DNA of 51,787 nt from Deltaproteobacteria bacterium (GTDB taxonomy: Bacteria > Myxococcota_A > Polyangia > DRWM01 > JAAZOP01): positions 1 through 51,787 of the forward strand of contig JACRCZ010000108.1 of the NCBI GenBank assembly GCA_016218765.1, read 5' to 3'. Below the pieces are notes generated by a model that was not told the DNA's origin, searched no databases, and was given only the letters and a program-made list of their open reading frames with translations. Both the position numbers and the translations under genes were made by a program. Positions 26,980 to 36,792 of the stretch are shown piece after piece. Each line of letters opens with the position of its first letter. The stretch's first letter is position 1.

Positions 26980-28269
26980 CTACGAATCGGCCAAAAGGGC
27001 GGGCTGGCAGGTGGATTCGACGACGCTGCGCCAGAAGGGGCTGTCGGTGGAGATGGTGGCGCGGCCCGAGGTGGCGGCGACGAGCGGGACGTGGGTGAAG
27101 AGGCCGCCCCACAGGCCGACGACCAGGGCGGTCTTGCCGGCCATGGCGGCGTGGACCGCGTTCTCGGCCAGCCGCCCGCAGAAGATGGCGTCCGCGGGAT
27201 TCGCGGCGGCGGCGCGGACGATGTAGCTGGGGTCGATGTACTTGACGTTGACCTCGAGGTCCCCCAGACCGCGGACGAGCGCGTCGCGGAGGAAGGTGCC
27301 GATGTCGCCGAGCTTGGCGTTGCCGGAGGCGTCGCGTTCGGCGCCGGCGGCGACGAGGTCCTGTCCGGCGCCTTCGGCGGCGACGACGACGGCGTGGCCG
27401 CGCTCGCGCAGGCGCGCGCGCAGGAAGGCGAGCACGCCGCGCGAGCCGTCGAGTTGGAACGGCAGCTCGGGCACGAGGCAGAGGTCGACCTCGCCGGAGG
27501 CCAGGGTGGCGGAGGCGGCGATGAAGCCGGAGTGGCGGCCCATGAGGCGCACGATGCCGACCCCGTTCGGGGCGCCGCAGGCTTCGACGTGGGCGGCGGT
27601 GATGGCGCGCGTCGCCTCGGCCACGGCGGTCTCGAAGCCGAACGTGCGCTCGATGAACGGCACGTCGTTATCGATCGTCTTGGGGACCCCGACGATGGCG
27701 ATGCGGCGCTCGCGGCGCCGGATCTCCTCCGCCAGGGCGGCCGCGCCGCGGAGGGTCCCGTCGCCGCCGATGCAGAACAGGAGGTCGACGTGCAGGCGCT
27801 CCAGGGTATCGACCATCACGGCGGGCGGTTGCGGGCCGCGCGAGGAGCCGAGGATGGTGCCGCCCTGGAGGTGGATCTCGTCGACGCATTCCGGGCCCAG
27901 CTCGAGCGGCGCCGGGCCGTTGGGGGTGAGGCCGAGGAAGCCGTAGCGGAAGCCGAGGATGCGGCGGACGCCGTAGGTGTGGCGGAGCTGGTTCACGAGG
28001 CCGCGGATGACGTTGTTCATGCCGGGGCAGAGGCCGCCGCAGCTCACGATCCCGGCGACGGCGCGCGACCCTTCGAAGAACAGCTTCGCGCGGGCGCCGG
28101 CGCGTTCGAAGACGGGGCCGGCGCCGCGGCGTCCCAGATCGAGGACGACGCTGGCGTCGTCCGGGGTGTAGTCGGCGACGTGGTCGCCCGCGACGGTGGA
28201 GAGGCCGAGCGGCGAGTCGAACGTGGCGGGGCCGAGGGCGGGGATGCGGAGGTCGATGTCGTGGGTCAT
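26980..28269 (-). CDS. 6-phosphofructokinase, ATP-dependent group-X-like
   Basis: A 429-residue protein. Phosphofructokinase motifs: GGLCPGMNNVIRG (78-90), GGDGT (168-172), PKTIDND (196-202), MGRHSGFIA and a late IDPSYIVR. GGDGT (Gly, not Asp, at the discriminating position) suggests ATP use, while PKTIDND carries the Lys common in PPi-dependent and trypanosome/plant-like ATP enzymes. The combination matches the long 'group X' ATP-PFK clade. A 70-residue N-terminal extension precedes the catalytic core. No clear ribosome site precedes 28269. It is first in a unit with the POT transporter. Confidence 0.92.
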   Translation of the reverse strand: MTHDIDLRIPALGPATFDSPLGLSTVAGDHVADYTPDDASVVLDLGRRGAGPVFERAGARAKLFFEGSRAVAGIVSCGGLCPGMNNVIRGLVNQLRHTYGVRRILGFRYGFLGLTPNGPAPLELGPECVDEIHLQGGTILGSSRGPQPPAVMVDTLERLHVDLLFCIGGDGTLRGAAALAEEIRRRERRIAIVGVPKTIDNDVPFIERTFGFETAVAEATRAITAAHVEACGAPNGVGIVRLMGRHSGFIAASATLASGEVDLCLVPELPFQLDGSRGVLAFLRARLRERGHAVVVAAEGAGQDLVAAGAERDASGNAKLGDIGTFLRDALVRGLGDLEVNVKYIDPSYIVRAAAANPADAIFCGRLAENAVHAAMAGKTALVVGLWGGLFTHVPLVAATSGRATISTDSPFWRSVVESTCQPALLADS

Positions 28270-28285
28270 GGCGTGGAGTGTTCCA

Positions 28286-28373
28286 TGGGAGAGGGGGGGG
28301 TGGGAAGGGCGGGGGGAGAGGTGGGGAGGAAGGGGCGGAGAGGGGGGGAGGGGAAGTTGTTGGTCGGGGCGGG
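28286..28373. other. G-rich intergenic tract
   Basis: The gap between the pfk start and the stop of the next minus-strand gene consists almost entirely of G runs (3 to 9 long) on the plus strand separated by A/T/C. It could form G-quadruplexes on that strand, or it may simply be the same purine-rich drift seen at 31540-31576 and 36721-36792. Confidence 0.6.
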
Positions 28374-29204
28374 TCAGGGGAGGGGGCGGGCGGGGGCGAA
28401 GAAGCGGAGGGTGCCGCAGCGCAGCGGTTCGCCGGGGGCGATGGGCTCGGCGGAGGCATGGGCGGCGCGGAGCCAGCCGGGGAGGGAGACGCCGTCGAAC
28501 TCCAGGCGGACGGCGTCACCGGCGTCGGACGGTGCGGGCGAGGGCGTCGCGTCCGGAGCACCGTACATGGCGACGCGGATTGCGGCGGACGGTGAGGCGT
28601 GGGACGCGGGGCGTGGACCGCGTCCGTCGACGAGCACCGGGTCGTCCTCCGGTCCGGCGAGCCAGTAGCCCGACGGAGAGAGCCCTGTCGCGTCCCTTGG
28701 CGCAAGGATCCACGCTCGCATGATGAGGACGGCGGGCGCCGTGCCGTCACCCCCGGCGGTGGACCTCGCCAGGACGTGCGTCGTCCACACTCGACACGCA
28801 TCTGTGGGACAGTGCATGGATGTCGGAATGACGGCGTGGAGGACCGAGCCCGCGGCGAGCGCGGCCGCGACGGCGTCGCGGCCTCCCGGGCAATCGACGT
28901 CGGCGAGGCGATCCGAGGCCGTGGAATACCGGTACCGATCGGGCCCCATCGGGTCCCCGACGCCCTCGCTCGAGCCCCACGAATCGCCGGTGGTGGGGTC
29001 GACCAACTCCAGAAGGGCGTAATCCCGAGGCAGCGCGTCCTGCAGCTTGCGCCGGGCGAGCTGAAGCGTGGCGGATGCGGCGTGGAAGGCGAGGGAGGGG
29101 CCGGGATCGTCCGGCGGGTCGGACCGGAGCAGCGCCGCGGCGGCGGCCCGCGCGTGGCGCGACCGCACCGCCTCTGCCCCGTATTCGCGGCGACCGCGCA
29201 ACAT
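28374..29204 (-). CDS. Hypothetical protein
   Basis: A 276-residue protein of unknown function, beginning MLRGRREYGAEAVRSR if the ATG at 29204 is used. The frame is open further up to 29255 (ATG) and beyond, but an interspersed repeat occupies that stretch. No ribosome site is apparent. No membrane segment or signal peptide is seen. Phrases such as YALLELVDPTTGDSWGSSEG and VLIMRAWILAPRD look like a soluble beta-rich domain. Three Cys (CPGGRD, MHCPTDAC) lie centrally. The Pro/Ser/Ala stretch near residue 225 may be a linker. Confidence 0.5.
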   Translation of the reverse strand: MLRGRREYGAEAVRSRHARAAAAALLRSDPPDDPGPSLAFHAASATLQLARRKLQDALPRDYALLELVDPTTGDSWGSSEGVGDPMGPDRYRYSTASDRLADVDCPGGRDAVAAALAAGSVLHAVIPTSMHCPTDACRVWTTHVLARSTAGGDGTAPAVLIMRAWILAPRDATGLSPSGYWLAGPEDDPVLVDGRGPRPASHASPSAAIRVAMYGAPDATPSPAPSDAGDAVRLEFDGVSLPGWLRAAHASAEPIAPGEPLRCGTLRFFAPARPLP

Positions 29205-29241
29205 CCGGTGTCGAGGGTACCACGCGGGGACGCACGACGGG

Positions 29242-29326
29242 AGATGGAGGCGCATCGCACCGAAGTTTGGTGCCCACGTCGGTCCCGACGAGGGCCCGAG
29301 CAGAGGGAGGCCGGGAGGACGCGAAA
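29242..29326. repeat. Interspersed repeat, CCGAAGTTTGGTGCCC family (copy 1)
   Basis: GATGGAGGCGC, CCGAAGTTTGGTG, CCACGT and CCGGGAGGACGCGAAA recur in the same order and similar spacing at 43955-44031. Both copies lie just upstream of a minus-strand hypothetical gene in the same orientation. Confidence 0.75.
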
Positions 29327-29349
29327 GAGGGCGGTGGCAGAGGGAAGGA

Positions 29350-29429
29350 AATGTAAATGCCAAGACATGCAATCGAAAATTATGCGCTGCAGCGCATAAC
29401 TTTCGACTGCATGTCTTCGCATTTGCATT
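29350..29429. repeat. 80-bp near-perfect palindrome, AT-rich
   Basis: Two 40-nt arms meet at 29389/29390 with no loop (centre TATGCGCTGCAGCGCATA). By base-by-base pairing 36 of 40 positions match, with mismatches at 29354 (a possible G-U), 29361, 29372 and 29379. The element is about 40% GC within a 70% GC neighbourhood. No flanking target-site duplication is visible. It could be a MITE-like or REP-like mobile palindrome, a bidirectional terminator without a U tract, or a protein-binding cruciform. Confidence 0.92.
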
Positions 29430-29494
29430 GCCCCCAGCCCCCGCCCCGCCCGGCGCTGACGTGGACACCACCCTTCGATCGTGACGATGCGGTC

Positions 29495-29523
29495 TGGACC
29501 GCTCCGGCGGCCGAGGGTAGGAT
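29495..29523 (+). promoter_or_regulatory. Promoter of the DUF6922 gene, predicting a leaderless mRNA
   Basis: TGGACC (29495-29500), 17 bp, TAGGAT (29518-29523). The expected start coincides with the ATG at 29530. No Shine-Dalgarno precedes the gene. Confidence 0.45.
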
Positions 29524-29529
29524 CGCGTC

Positions 29530-29835
29530 ATGGGTACGGTCCCGCGGGAATTCCGCTGGCTCTTCTGGGACGTGGAGTTCGAGACGGTGGACCCGGGCCG
29601 GCACGCGGAGTTCGTGCTGGCCCGTGTTCTGGAGTTCGGGCGGATGGCGGAGGTGCGGTGGCTGATCGCGACGTACGGGATGGAGCGCATCCATCGCTTC
29701 CTGCGGGACTCGGGTCATCCCGAGCTGAGCGAGCGTACGGTCGCGTTCTGGCGCGCGGTGCTCGACGCCGAGGAGGAAGAATGGGCGGAACCCCCGTCCT
29801 GGCGCCGGAGCAGGATCGCGCCCTGGAGCGACTGA
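29530..29835 (+). CDS. DUF6922-like antitoxin candidate
   Basis: A 101-residue protein. The pattern FWDVEFETVDPGRHAEFVL, RVLEFGRMAEVRWL, IATYGMERIHRFLRDSG and LSERTVAFW matches the DUF6922 family as I recall it (short proteins encoded just before AbiEii-type nucleotidyltransferases). The ATG sits directly behind a promoter, without leader. Its 3' end overlaps the toxin-like gene by 55 bp, and that gene's AGGAGG site lies inside this coding sequence. Acting as the antitoxin is inferred from gene order and overlap. Confidence 0.8.
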   Translation: MGTVPREFRWLFWDVEFETVDPGRHAEFVLARVLEFGRMAEVRWLIATYGMERIHRFLRDSGHPELSERTVAFWRAVLDAEEEEWAEPPSWRRSRIAPWSD

Positions 29836-30422
29836 GCCGCGTCCCCGGCATGGATCGGTTCTACCTCGCCGGCGGATCGGCCGTCGCCTGGCATTTGGGT
29901 CATCGCATTTCGCGGGACATCGACCTGTTCTCCACGACCGGCACGGAGGATCTCGGGGAGTTGCGGGAGCGGATTGCGGTGGCCGTGCCGGGGGCGGAGG
30001 TCGTCTCGACGACGGAGGTTTCGCTCCGGCTTCGGCTCGAAGGAGCGCCGGTGGATCTGGTGCGGTACCGGTACCCGCTGCTGGAACCGCCGAGCGCGGG
30101 ACCGCGAGGTTTTGCCGTCGCAGGGCTGCGCGATCTGGCCGCGATGAAGCTCGCGGCCATTGCGGGCCGCGGGCTGCGGCGCGACTTCTGGGACCTGCAC
30201 GCGATCCTCGGCCGCTCCCTGTCCATCGGGGATGCCGCGTCCGCCTACCTGGACCGCTTCGGGCTGGCGCAGCCCGACCTGTACCACCTGGCGCGCTCGT
30301 TGACGTACTTCGCCGATGCCGAGCGCGACACGGTCTTCCCGGCGGGAATGGACGCATCGCTGTGGGACGTGATCAAGAAGTTCTTCCGAATGGAGACGCC
30401 GAAGCTCTTGGTGGGTCCCTGA
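29781..30422 (+). CDS. AbiEii/AbiGii-type nucleotidyltransferase (toxin candidate)
   Basis: A 213-residue protein. GGSAVAWHLGHR (31-42) followed by SRDIDLF (44-50, with D46 and D48) is the nucleotidyltransferase GS...DxD core of PF08843. The downstream AAMKLAAIAGRGLRRDFWDL gives the conserved Lys and second acidic patch. Members act as toxins of type IV-like toxin-antitoxin pairs and phage-abortive systems by nucleotidylating targets; the target here is unknown. GAGGAGGAAGA lies directly before the ATG at 29781. The strong overlap with the DUF6922 gene suggests coupled translation. A short tandem repeat begins right after the stop. Confidence 0.9.
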   Translation: MGGTPVLAPEQDRALERLSRVPGMDRFYLAGGSAVAWHLGHRISRDIDLFSTTGTEDLGELRERIAVAVPGAEVVSTTEVSLRLRLEGAPVDLVRYRYPLLEPPSAGPRGFAVAGLRDLAAMKLAAIAGRGLRRDFWDLHAILGRSLSIGDAASAYLDRFGLAQPDLYHLARSLTYFADAERDTVFPAGMDASLWDVIKKFFRMETPKLLVGP

Positions 30423-30428
30423 CGACGA

Positions 30429-30512
30429 CCCCCCGCACTCCCCGCACTCCCCCCGCACTCCCCGCACTCTTCCCGCACTCCCCCCGCACTCCTCCTGCAC
30501 TGTCCCGCACTT
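30429..30512. repeat. Short tandem repeat, CCCCGCACTCC type (copy 2 of 3)
   Basis: Seven to eight degenerate units of CCCGCACTCC/CCCGCACTT, starting 6 bp after the AbiEii-type stop codon. Related arrays occur at 7382-7420 and 39021-39058. Confidence 0.85.
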
Positions 30513-30559
30513 GACCCCGCCCCCCGCCCGATCCACCCTCCCCTTCCAGGAGGACGGCG

Positions 30560-31537
30560 ATGACGCAGCTGGAGGCGGCGAGGGCCGAGGGTGAGGCGCG
30601 GGTGCTGGCGCTGCGGGGGACGTCGGTGCGGCTCGAGCCGCGGCGGCTGCCGCGGACGGCGGAGATCTTCGCGCGGGCGGCGATCGCGGCGTTCGGCAAG
30701 TCGCAGGGCGCGCTGGATGCCAGGCGCGAGGCGGCGCTGGCGCCGATCGAGGTCGCAGTGCACGGGGTGCGGCCGGATCCGGAGCGGGTGGCGAAGTTCC
30801 GCACGGTCTGCGCCGTCCGCACGCCGGCCGAGCACCTGCCGCTGAGCTACCCCGAATGCCTGTTCCTGGGACCGATGGCCGAGGCCGTGCTGTCTCCCGC
30901 GTTTCCGTTCAGCCCCTTCGGTCTGATCCACATGGGGCAAGGCATCGAGCAGTACCGGCCGATCCGGACGGACGAGACGCTGGACCTGTTGTGCCGGCTG
31001 GCCGAGATGCGCGTGACGGACAAGGGCTACGAGTCGGACTTCTCGATCGAGGTGCGGGCCGCAGGCGAGCTGGCCTGGCGCGGCGTGACGACCATCCTCA
31101 GCCGCAACGCGGCAACGCGCGGCCGAAAGGAGCGCGGCTCGCGGGTCGCGCCGGCGCCCGAGGCTGGCGACGGCTTCCAGGCGACACGGATCGAGGCACC
31201 CGAGAACACCGGCCGGCGCTACGCCGCGGCGTCCGACGACTGGAACCCCCATCACCTCACCTGGTGGACGGCGCGCCCCGTCGGCTACAAGAGGCCCATC
31301 GCGCACGGCATGTGGACGCTGGCGCGGACGCTGGCCGAGATCGAGGGTGATCGGCCGTTCGGCGTGCCGACCTGGGTCGAGGCGTCGTTCAAGAGGCCGA
31401 TCTTCCTGCCGGGCGAAGTGGAGCTGCGCGTGCGCGACGAGTCCGGGCGCCTGGCGTACCACCCCGCGTTCCAGTTCGAGGTGCGCGAGCCGAAGAGCGG
31501 CGCGCCGCACATGGTGGGGGGGGTGAGGCCGATCTAG
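30560..31537 (+). CDS. MaoC-like double hot-dog hydratase
   Basis: A 325-residue protein; AGGAGG precedes the ATG at 30560. Two hot-dog halves are apparent. The C-terminal one has the R-specific hydratase motif YAAASDDWNPHHL with catalytic Asp and His, and PIAHGMWTLAR. The N-terminal half lacks the motif, as in other two-domain MaoC proteins. It likely hydrates enoyl-CoA or a related thioester, linking it in theme with the acyl-CoA dehydrogenase at 15928, though they are not co-transcribed. It appears to be transcribed alone. Confidence 0.85.
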   Translation: MTQLEAARAEGEARVLALRGTSVRLEPRRLPRTAEIFARAAIAAFGKSQGALDARREAALAPIEVAVHGVRPDPERVAKFRTVCAVRTPAEHLPLSYPECLFLGPMAEAVLSPAFPFSPFGLIHMGQGIEQYRPIRTDETLDLLCRLAEMRVTDKGYESDFSIEVRAAGELAWRGVTTILSRNAATRGRKERGSRVAPAPEAGDGFQATRIEAPENTGRRYAAASDDWNPHHLTWWTARPVGYKRPIAHGMWTLARTLAEIEGDRPFGVPTWVEASFKRPIFLPGEVELRVRDESGRLAYHPAFQFEVREPKSGAPHMVGGVRPI

Positions 31538-31576
31538 AGGGGTGGTGCGGGGGAGCGGGGAAGGGGAGCGGGGGGG

Positions 31577-33108
31577 TCAGCGGGCGAAGAGGTCGGAGAC
31601 GGGGACGACGCGGATGTTCTGGCGGGGGATGCGGAGGGGGAAGGTGGCGGTGACGGCGTCTTCGGCGAGGATGTCGTCGCTTTTCGGGGTGTCGTAGTCC
31701 ACGGGCGACGGGCCGTCGGCGGCGAGAGCATCGGCGAGCGCGGCGCCGTCGGGTGCGACGATGGCGATCTTCACATCCGTCGAGGTGACGGCGCGGGCGA
31801 CGGCCGAGCGAACGGCGGCGGGGTCGAGTGCCGGCCACGTCTCGAGGAGGCCGTCGAGGAACGGCCGGTCCACTCCGAGGAAGAGGTCATCGATGGCGTA
31901 GCCCAGGCGGCGCGACTCGGTCTGCCGGTAGAGGTTGAAGTAGCCGAGGGCGAAGGTGCGGATGCGGTCGAGGTCCTCGTCGGGGATGCCGCCCGCGACG
32001 AACGTCTCCAGCTCGCGCATCGCGAGCCGGAGGACGAAGTGCGCGTTGCCGGGGTCGACGGGCCGGATCCAGATCGAGAACATCTGCTGGCGGCGGGCGA
32101 CATTCACGGCCGGGTAGCGCGACCAGCCTTCCTGCACGAAGTGCTCGGGGTAGGCGTAGTCCCCGTAGTTGAAGCCGCGCTTCTCGCGGATCTCCTGCAT
32201 CAGGCGGCCGACGAACTGGCGGTGCTGTCCGAAGTGGACGAGGGCCAGCGCCAGCGCCGGGAAGTCGGGGTCGCCGCGCACGACTGCTTCCGGGAAGCCG
32301 AGGGACATGGCGGTCGCCGAGTTGCCGGGCTTCTCGACGATGAGCACCTGACGTCCCGAGAAGGGCGGCGGGGGAGGGAGGGGAGCGACGGGCGCGCACG
32401 AGGAGGGCAGTCCGGCCGCGAGGTCGCTCGACACTTGCGCGGGGAAACCGTCGGGGAAGCCGCCGGCGACGCCGAGCGTCACGCGGCCGGCGCAGAGCAC
32501 GCGCTCGCGCTGCGCGCGCACGTCGTCCAGGGTCATGGCGGCGAGGCCGGCGCCCGTGCCGACCGTCGGATGGCCGTACGGGTGGCCCTCGTAGAGGAAC
32601 GCCTGCAGCGCCTCCTTGCCCAATCCCTCGTCGTCACCGACCTTGAGGTCGTCCTCCAGCTCGCTCCGGGAGATCGCGCGGAGCCGCGCGAAGTCTTCCG
32701 CCGCCATGCGCGGCCGGGTCAGCACCTCGAGCAGCAGGGGGTAGAACTCGTCGAGCAGGGCGGCGGGGACGCGGGCGTAGACGAGCGTCTGGTCGCGATC
32801 GACGTTCCAGGAGATCTCGGCGGCCATCGGGAACAGGGCGCGGAGCAGCTCGGGGTAGGTCATCGAGCCGGTCCCGCCTTCGATCATCAGCCGCACCGCC
32901 ATCTGGGTCAGGCCTTCCCGTCCGGCGGGATCGTCGGCGGAGCCCGCGGCGAACACGACGCGGAACGTCACGGCGGGCGACGACGCGGACGGCATGGCCA
33001 CGACGGTGCCGCTGCCGCGTGCGGGCCAGGGCGGTGACGGCGCCGGGGTGCAAGCGGCGAGCGATCCCGCGAGCAGCGCGCCGACGGCGCGTCCGAAGCC
33101 GGCGGCGT

Positions 33109-33112
<4 letters not shown>
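31577..33112 (-). CDS. M16-family peptidase, inactive-type subunit (lipoprotein)
   Basis: A 511-residue protein starting with GTG at 33112; the stop of the upstream M16 gene overlaps it (GTGA), and GAGGTG lies upstream. The signal peptide ends in SLAAC (lipobox). M16 domains are present, but the HxxEH zinc motif is missing: the equivalent stretch reads GLTQMAVRLMIEGGTG. The C-terminal R/Y motif of non-catalytic subunits is intact (REKRGFNYGDYAYP). It should form a heterodimer with the active partner encoded immediately upstream. Confidence 0.9.
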
Positions 33113-34461
<1,349 letters not shown>

Positions 34462-34569
34462 GGGGTTCCTCCCTTCCGGTGAGCGATGGTGGGCGCATGC
34501 GGGCAGCGAAGCAAGGGGGGGGACAGGGCCATCCGGGATCGATCCCTGGGTGGGATCGTAGGGTGGGGT

Positions 34570-34599
34570 TTGCCGAGGGGCGAGGGGGTGTACCATACT
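34570..34599 (+). promoter_or_regulatory. Putative promoter of the DUF4139 gene
   Basis: TTGCCG (34570-34575), 18 bp, CATACT (34594-34599), followed 8 bp later by the ribosome-site region of the gene at 34621. Confidence 0.3.
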
Positions 34600-34620
34600 C
34601 GGCGGTCGCAGGAGGACGAG

Positions 34621-36720
34621 ATGCAGCAACGGCGATCCGGATGGATGAAGGCGGTGGTGGTGTTGGGGGCGGTGGTGGCGGCGGCGCCGGTGGGCTGGGG
34701 GTGTGCGCGGCCGGGCGTGGGCAGCGACCTCGACCTGCGGCGCATCGTGCTCTACCGCAACGGCGTGGGGTATTTCGAGCGGTCCGGGGAGGTGGACGAC
34801 GACGAGATCCACTTCCAGGTGCGGCGCGACCAGGTCGGCGACTTCCTTTCGTCGCTGGCCGTGGTGACGCGGGACGAAGGCGGGGTGCGGGGCGTGTCGT
34901 TCCCGTCCTTCGAGCAGCCCGAGCCGCCGGCGCCGCCGCCGCCGTGCTACCTGGGTCCCGGCGAGTGCCCGCCGCCCGCGCCGCCGCCGCGGCCGAGCAA
35001 CATGCTCGACGTCGTGGTGGAGATGGACGGGGAAGACCACGAGGTCACGGTGGCGTACGTCGTGGAGGCGCCGGTCTGGCGGCCGACGTACCGCATCGTG
35101 CTGGGGGAAGGGCGCGATGCGGCGTTGCTCCAGGGCTGGGCGGTCGTCCAGAACCTGTCGGGCGAGGACTGGACCGACGTGGAGCTGACCGTCACCGAGG
35201 GCGCGCCGCTGACCTTCCGCGCCGACCTGGCAACGCCCTACATTCCGTCGCGGCCGGTGGTGAGCGACTACGGCGAGATCGTGCAGGCGCCGGTGTCGTC
35301 GCTGGTATCGATCGGCGGCGGGGCCCAGGCGTATGCGCCGCCGGCGGCGACCAGCGCGCCCTACGGCGGCCCCGGCGGAGGGTACGGCGACTCCGACAAC
35401 GACTCGGTCGCCGATTCGTACGACGCCTGCCCCTACGAATCGGAGACGTGGAACGGGATCACGGACGAGGACGGTTGCCCGGACTACGGCCAGGTCGTGC
35501 TCGATTCGGGCGCGGCCGGGTACGGCTACGGGTACGGCGACTACGAGAGCACGGCGACCGGGGAGGCGCGCATGGCGCCGGGCGCGTACGGCATCTACGC
35601 CGCGACGACCCCGTCGATGCCGGCGCCCCCTCCCCCGCCGCCGCCGCCCGCGATGGGTGCGACCGGGGCGGGGCAGAGCCTCGCGCTCCTGGCGGCCCGG
35701 GCGCAGGAGGGGGGGATCACGATGTACGAGGCGGAGGGAGCCGTGACGGTCCCGAACGACTCCTCGACCCTCATCGCCATCCTCAACGACCCGATCGATG
35801 CGGAAGACACCCTGCTCTACCAGCCGGACTACGGCGTGCCGGATTCGAGCCAGAGCCCCTTCCGCGTCATCCGCTTCACCAACGACATGGGCGTGGCGCT
35901 GGAGCGGGGCCCGATGGCGATCCTCGGCCACGGCCAGTTCCTGGGCCAGGGCATCCTCGAGCCCCTGCCCGACGGCGCCACGACCTCCATCCCCTACGCG
36001 CTGGAACGCGCCGTCATGGTGACGGTCGACGCGCAGGAGTCGCCCGAGGAGGCGCGGCTGGTCAAGATCGTCCGCGGCCGGGTGACCGTGCAGCGCTTCA
36101 GCGTGCTGACTACCCGCTACGCGGTGCGCAACCTGGCGAGCGAGGATCACAAGCTGTGGATCCGGCACCCCCGGCGACTGGGCTACGACCTGCCGTCGCC
36201 GCCCGAGGGGACGGAGGAGACGGGGGACGGCTCGGCGCTGGTGCCGTTGGAGCTTCCGGCCGGCGAGGAGACGGAGCTGGAGCTCGAGGAGAAGAGCCCG
36301 ACGACGGTGGAGGTGGAGCTGCTGACGCCGATCGCGCACGACGCGATCCTGGCCTACCTCAACGGCCCGGCGGTCGACGCCGTGGCGGGGCCGGTGCTGC
36401 GCCGGGCCCTGGAGGCGGGCGACCGGCTGGCGGAGATGGACGAGCGGCGGGCGGGACTGGAGGAGAAGCGGCGCGAGATCCAGCAGCTCATGCAGGAGAT
36501 CCGCGCGGACCTCGCCGTGCTCGGCACCAACCCGCGCGCCCAGGAGCTGAAGGACCGCCTGATGCGGGACCTGGACGAGCAGACGAGGTTGTACCAGGAC
36601 CTCACGGCGCAGATCGTAGACTTGAACTCGCAGGCGGCGGAGCTGCGGGTGGAGCTGGCGGAGGCGATCCGGGCGTTGGATTTGGAAGTGCCGCAGGGGG
36701 AGGGGGAGGACGAGCCGTAG
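34621..36720 (+). CDS. DUF4139-like lipoprotein with embedded Ca-binding-type repeat
   Basis: A 699-residue protein; GGAGGACGAG precedes the ATG. The signal peptide ends in VGWGC, an atypical lipobox. Near the N-terminus RIVLYRNGVGYFERSGEV and EAPVWRPTYRIVLG are typical of DUF4139 proteins (mucoidy-inhibitor-like, beta-rich). Inserted in the middle (about residues 258-290) is an Asp-rich DSDNDSVADSYDACP...DEDGCPDYG segment like thrombospondin type-3/OmpA-linker calcium repeats, then a Tyr/Gly-rich and poly-Pro linker. The C-terminal 110 residues form a coiled coil (RLAEMDERRAGLEEKRREI). Function unknown; an envelope role is inferred. Confidence 0.8.
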   Translation: MQQRRSGWMKAVVVLGAVVAAAPVGWGCARPGVGSDLDLRRIVLYRNGVGYFERSGEVDDDEIHFQVRRDQVGDFLSSLAVVTRDEGGVRGVSFPSFEQPEPPAPPPPCYLGPGECPPPAPPPRPSNMLDVVVEMDGEDHEVTVAYVVEAPVWRPTYRIVLGEGRDAALLQGWAVVQNLSGEDWTDVELTVTEGAPLTFRADLATPYIPSRPVVSDYGEIVQAPVSSLVSIGGGAQAYAPPAATSAPYGGPGGGYGDSDNDSVADSYDACPYESETWNGITDEDGCPDYGQVVLDSGAAGYGYGYGDYESTATGEARMAPGAYGIYAATTPSMPAPPPPPPPPAMGATGAGQSLALLAARAQEGGITMYEAEGAVTVPNDSSTLIAILNDPIDAEDTLLYQPDYGVPDSSQSPFRVIRFTNDMGVALERGPMAILGHGQFLGQGILEPLPDGATTSIPYALERAVMVTVDAQESPEEARLVKIVRGRVTVQRFSVLTTRYAVRNLASEDHKLWIRHPRRLGYDLPSPPEGTEETGDGSALVPLELPAGEETELELEEKSPTTVEVELLTPIAHDAILAYLNGPAVDAVAGPVLRRALEAGDRLAEMDERRAGLEEKRREIQQLMQEIRADLAVLGTNPRAQELKDRLMRDLDEQTRLYQDLTAQIVDLNSQAAELRVELAEAIRALDLEVPQGEGEDEP

Positions 36721-36792
36721 GGGAGGCGACACGCGGGCTCTTCGGGAGAGGAGAGGTGGAGAGGCCGGCTGGAGAGGGGGGGAGGGGGGATC

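Larger units (their letters stand above)
29205..29529. other. Divergent intergenic region with interspersed repeat and long palindrome
   Basis: This 325-bp region between the unknown minus-strand gene and the DUF6922 gene contains repeat copy 29242-29326, the AT-rich palindrome 29350-29429 and the promoter at 29495-29523. No coding sequence is credible. Confidence 0.8.

Noticed and set aside
28599..29399. Plus-strand open frame opposite the hypothetical gene at 28374
   Set aside because: Arg/Gly-rich with no domain, runs across the interspersed repeat and half of the palindrome; the minus frame has more natural composition.
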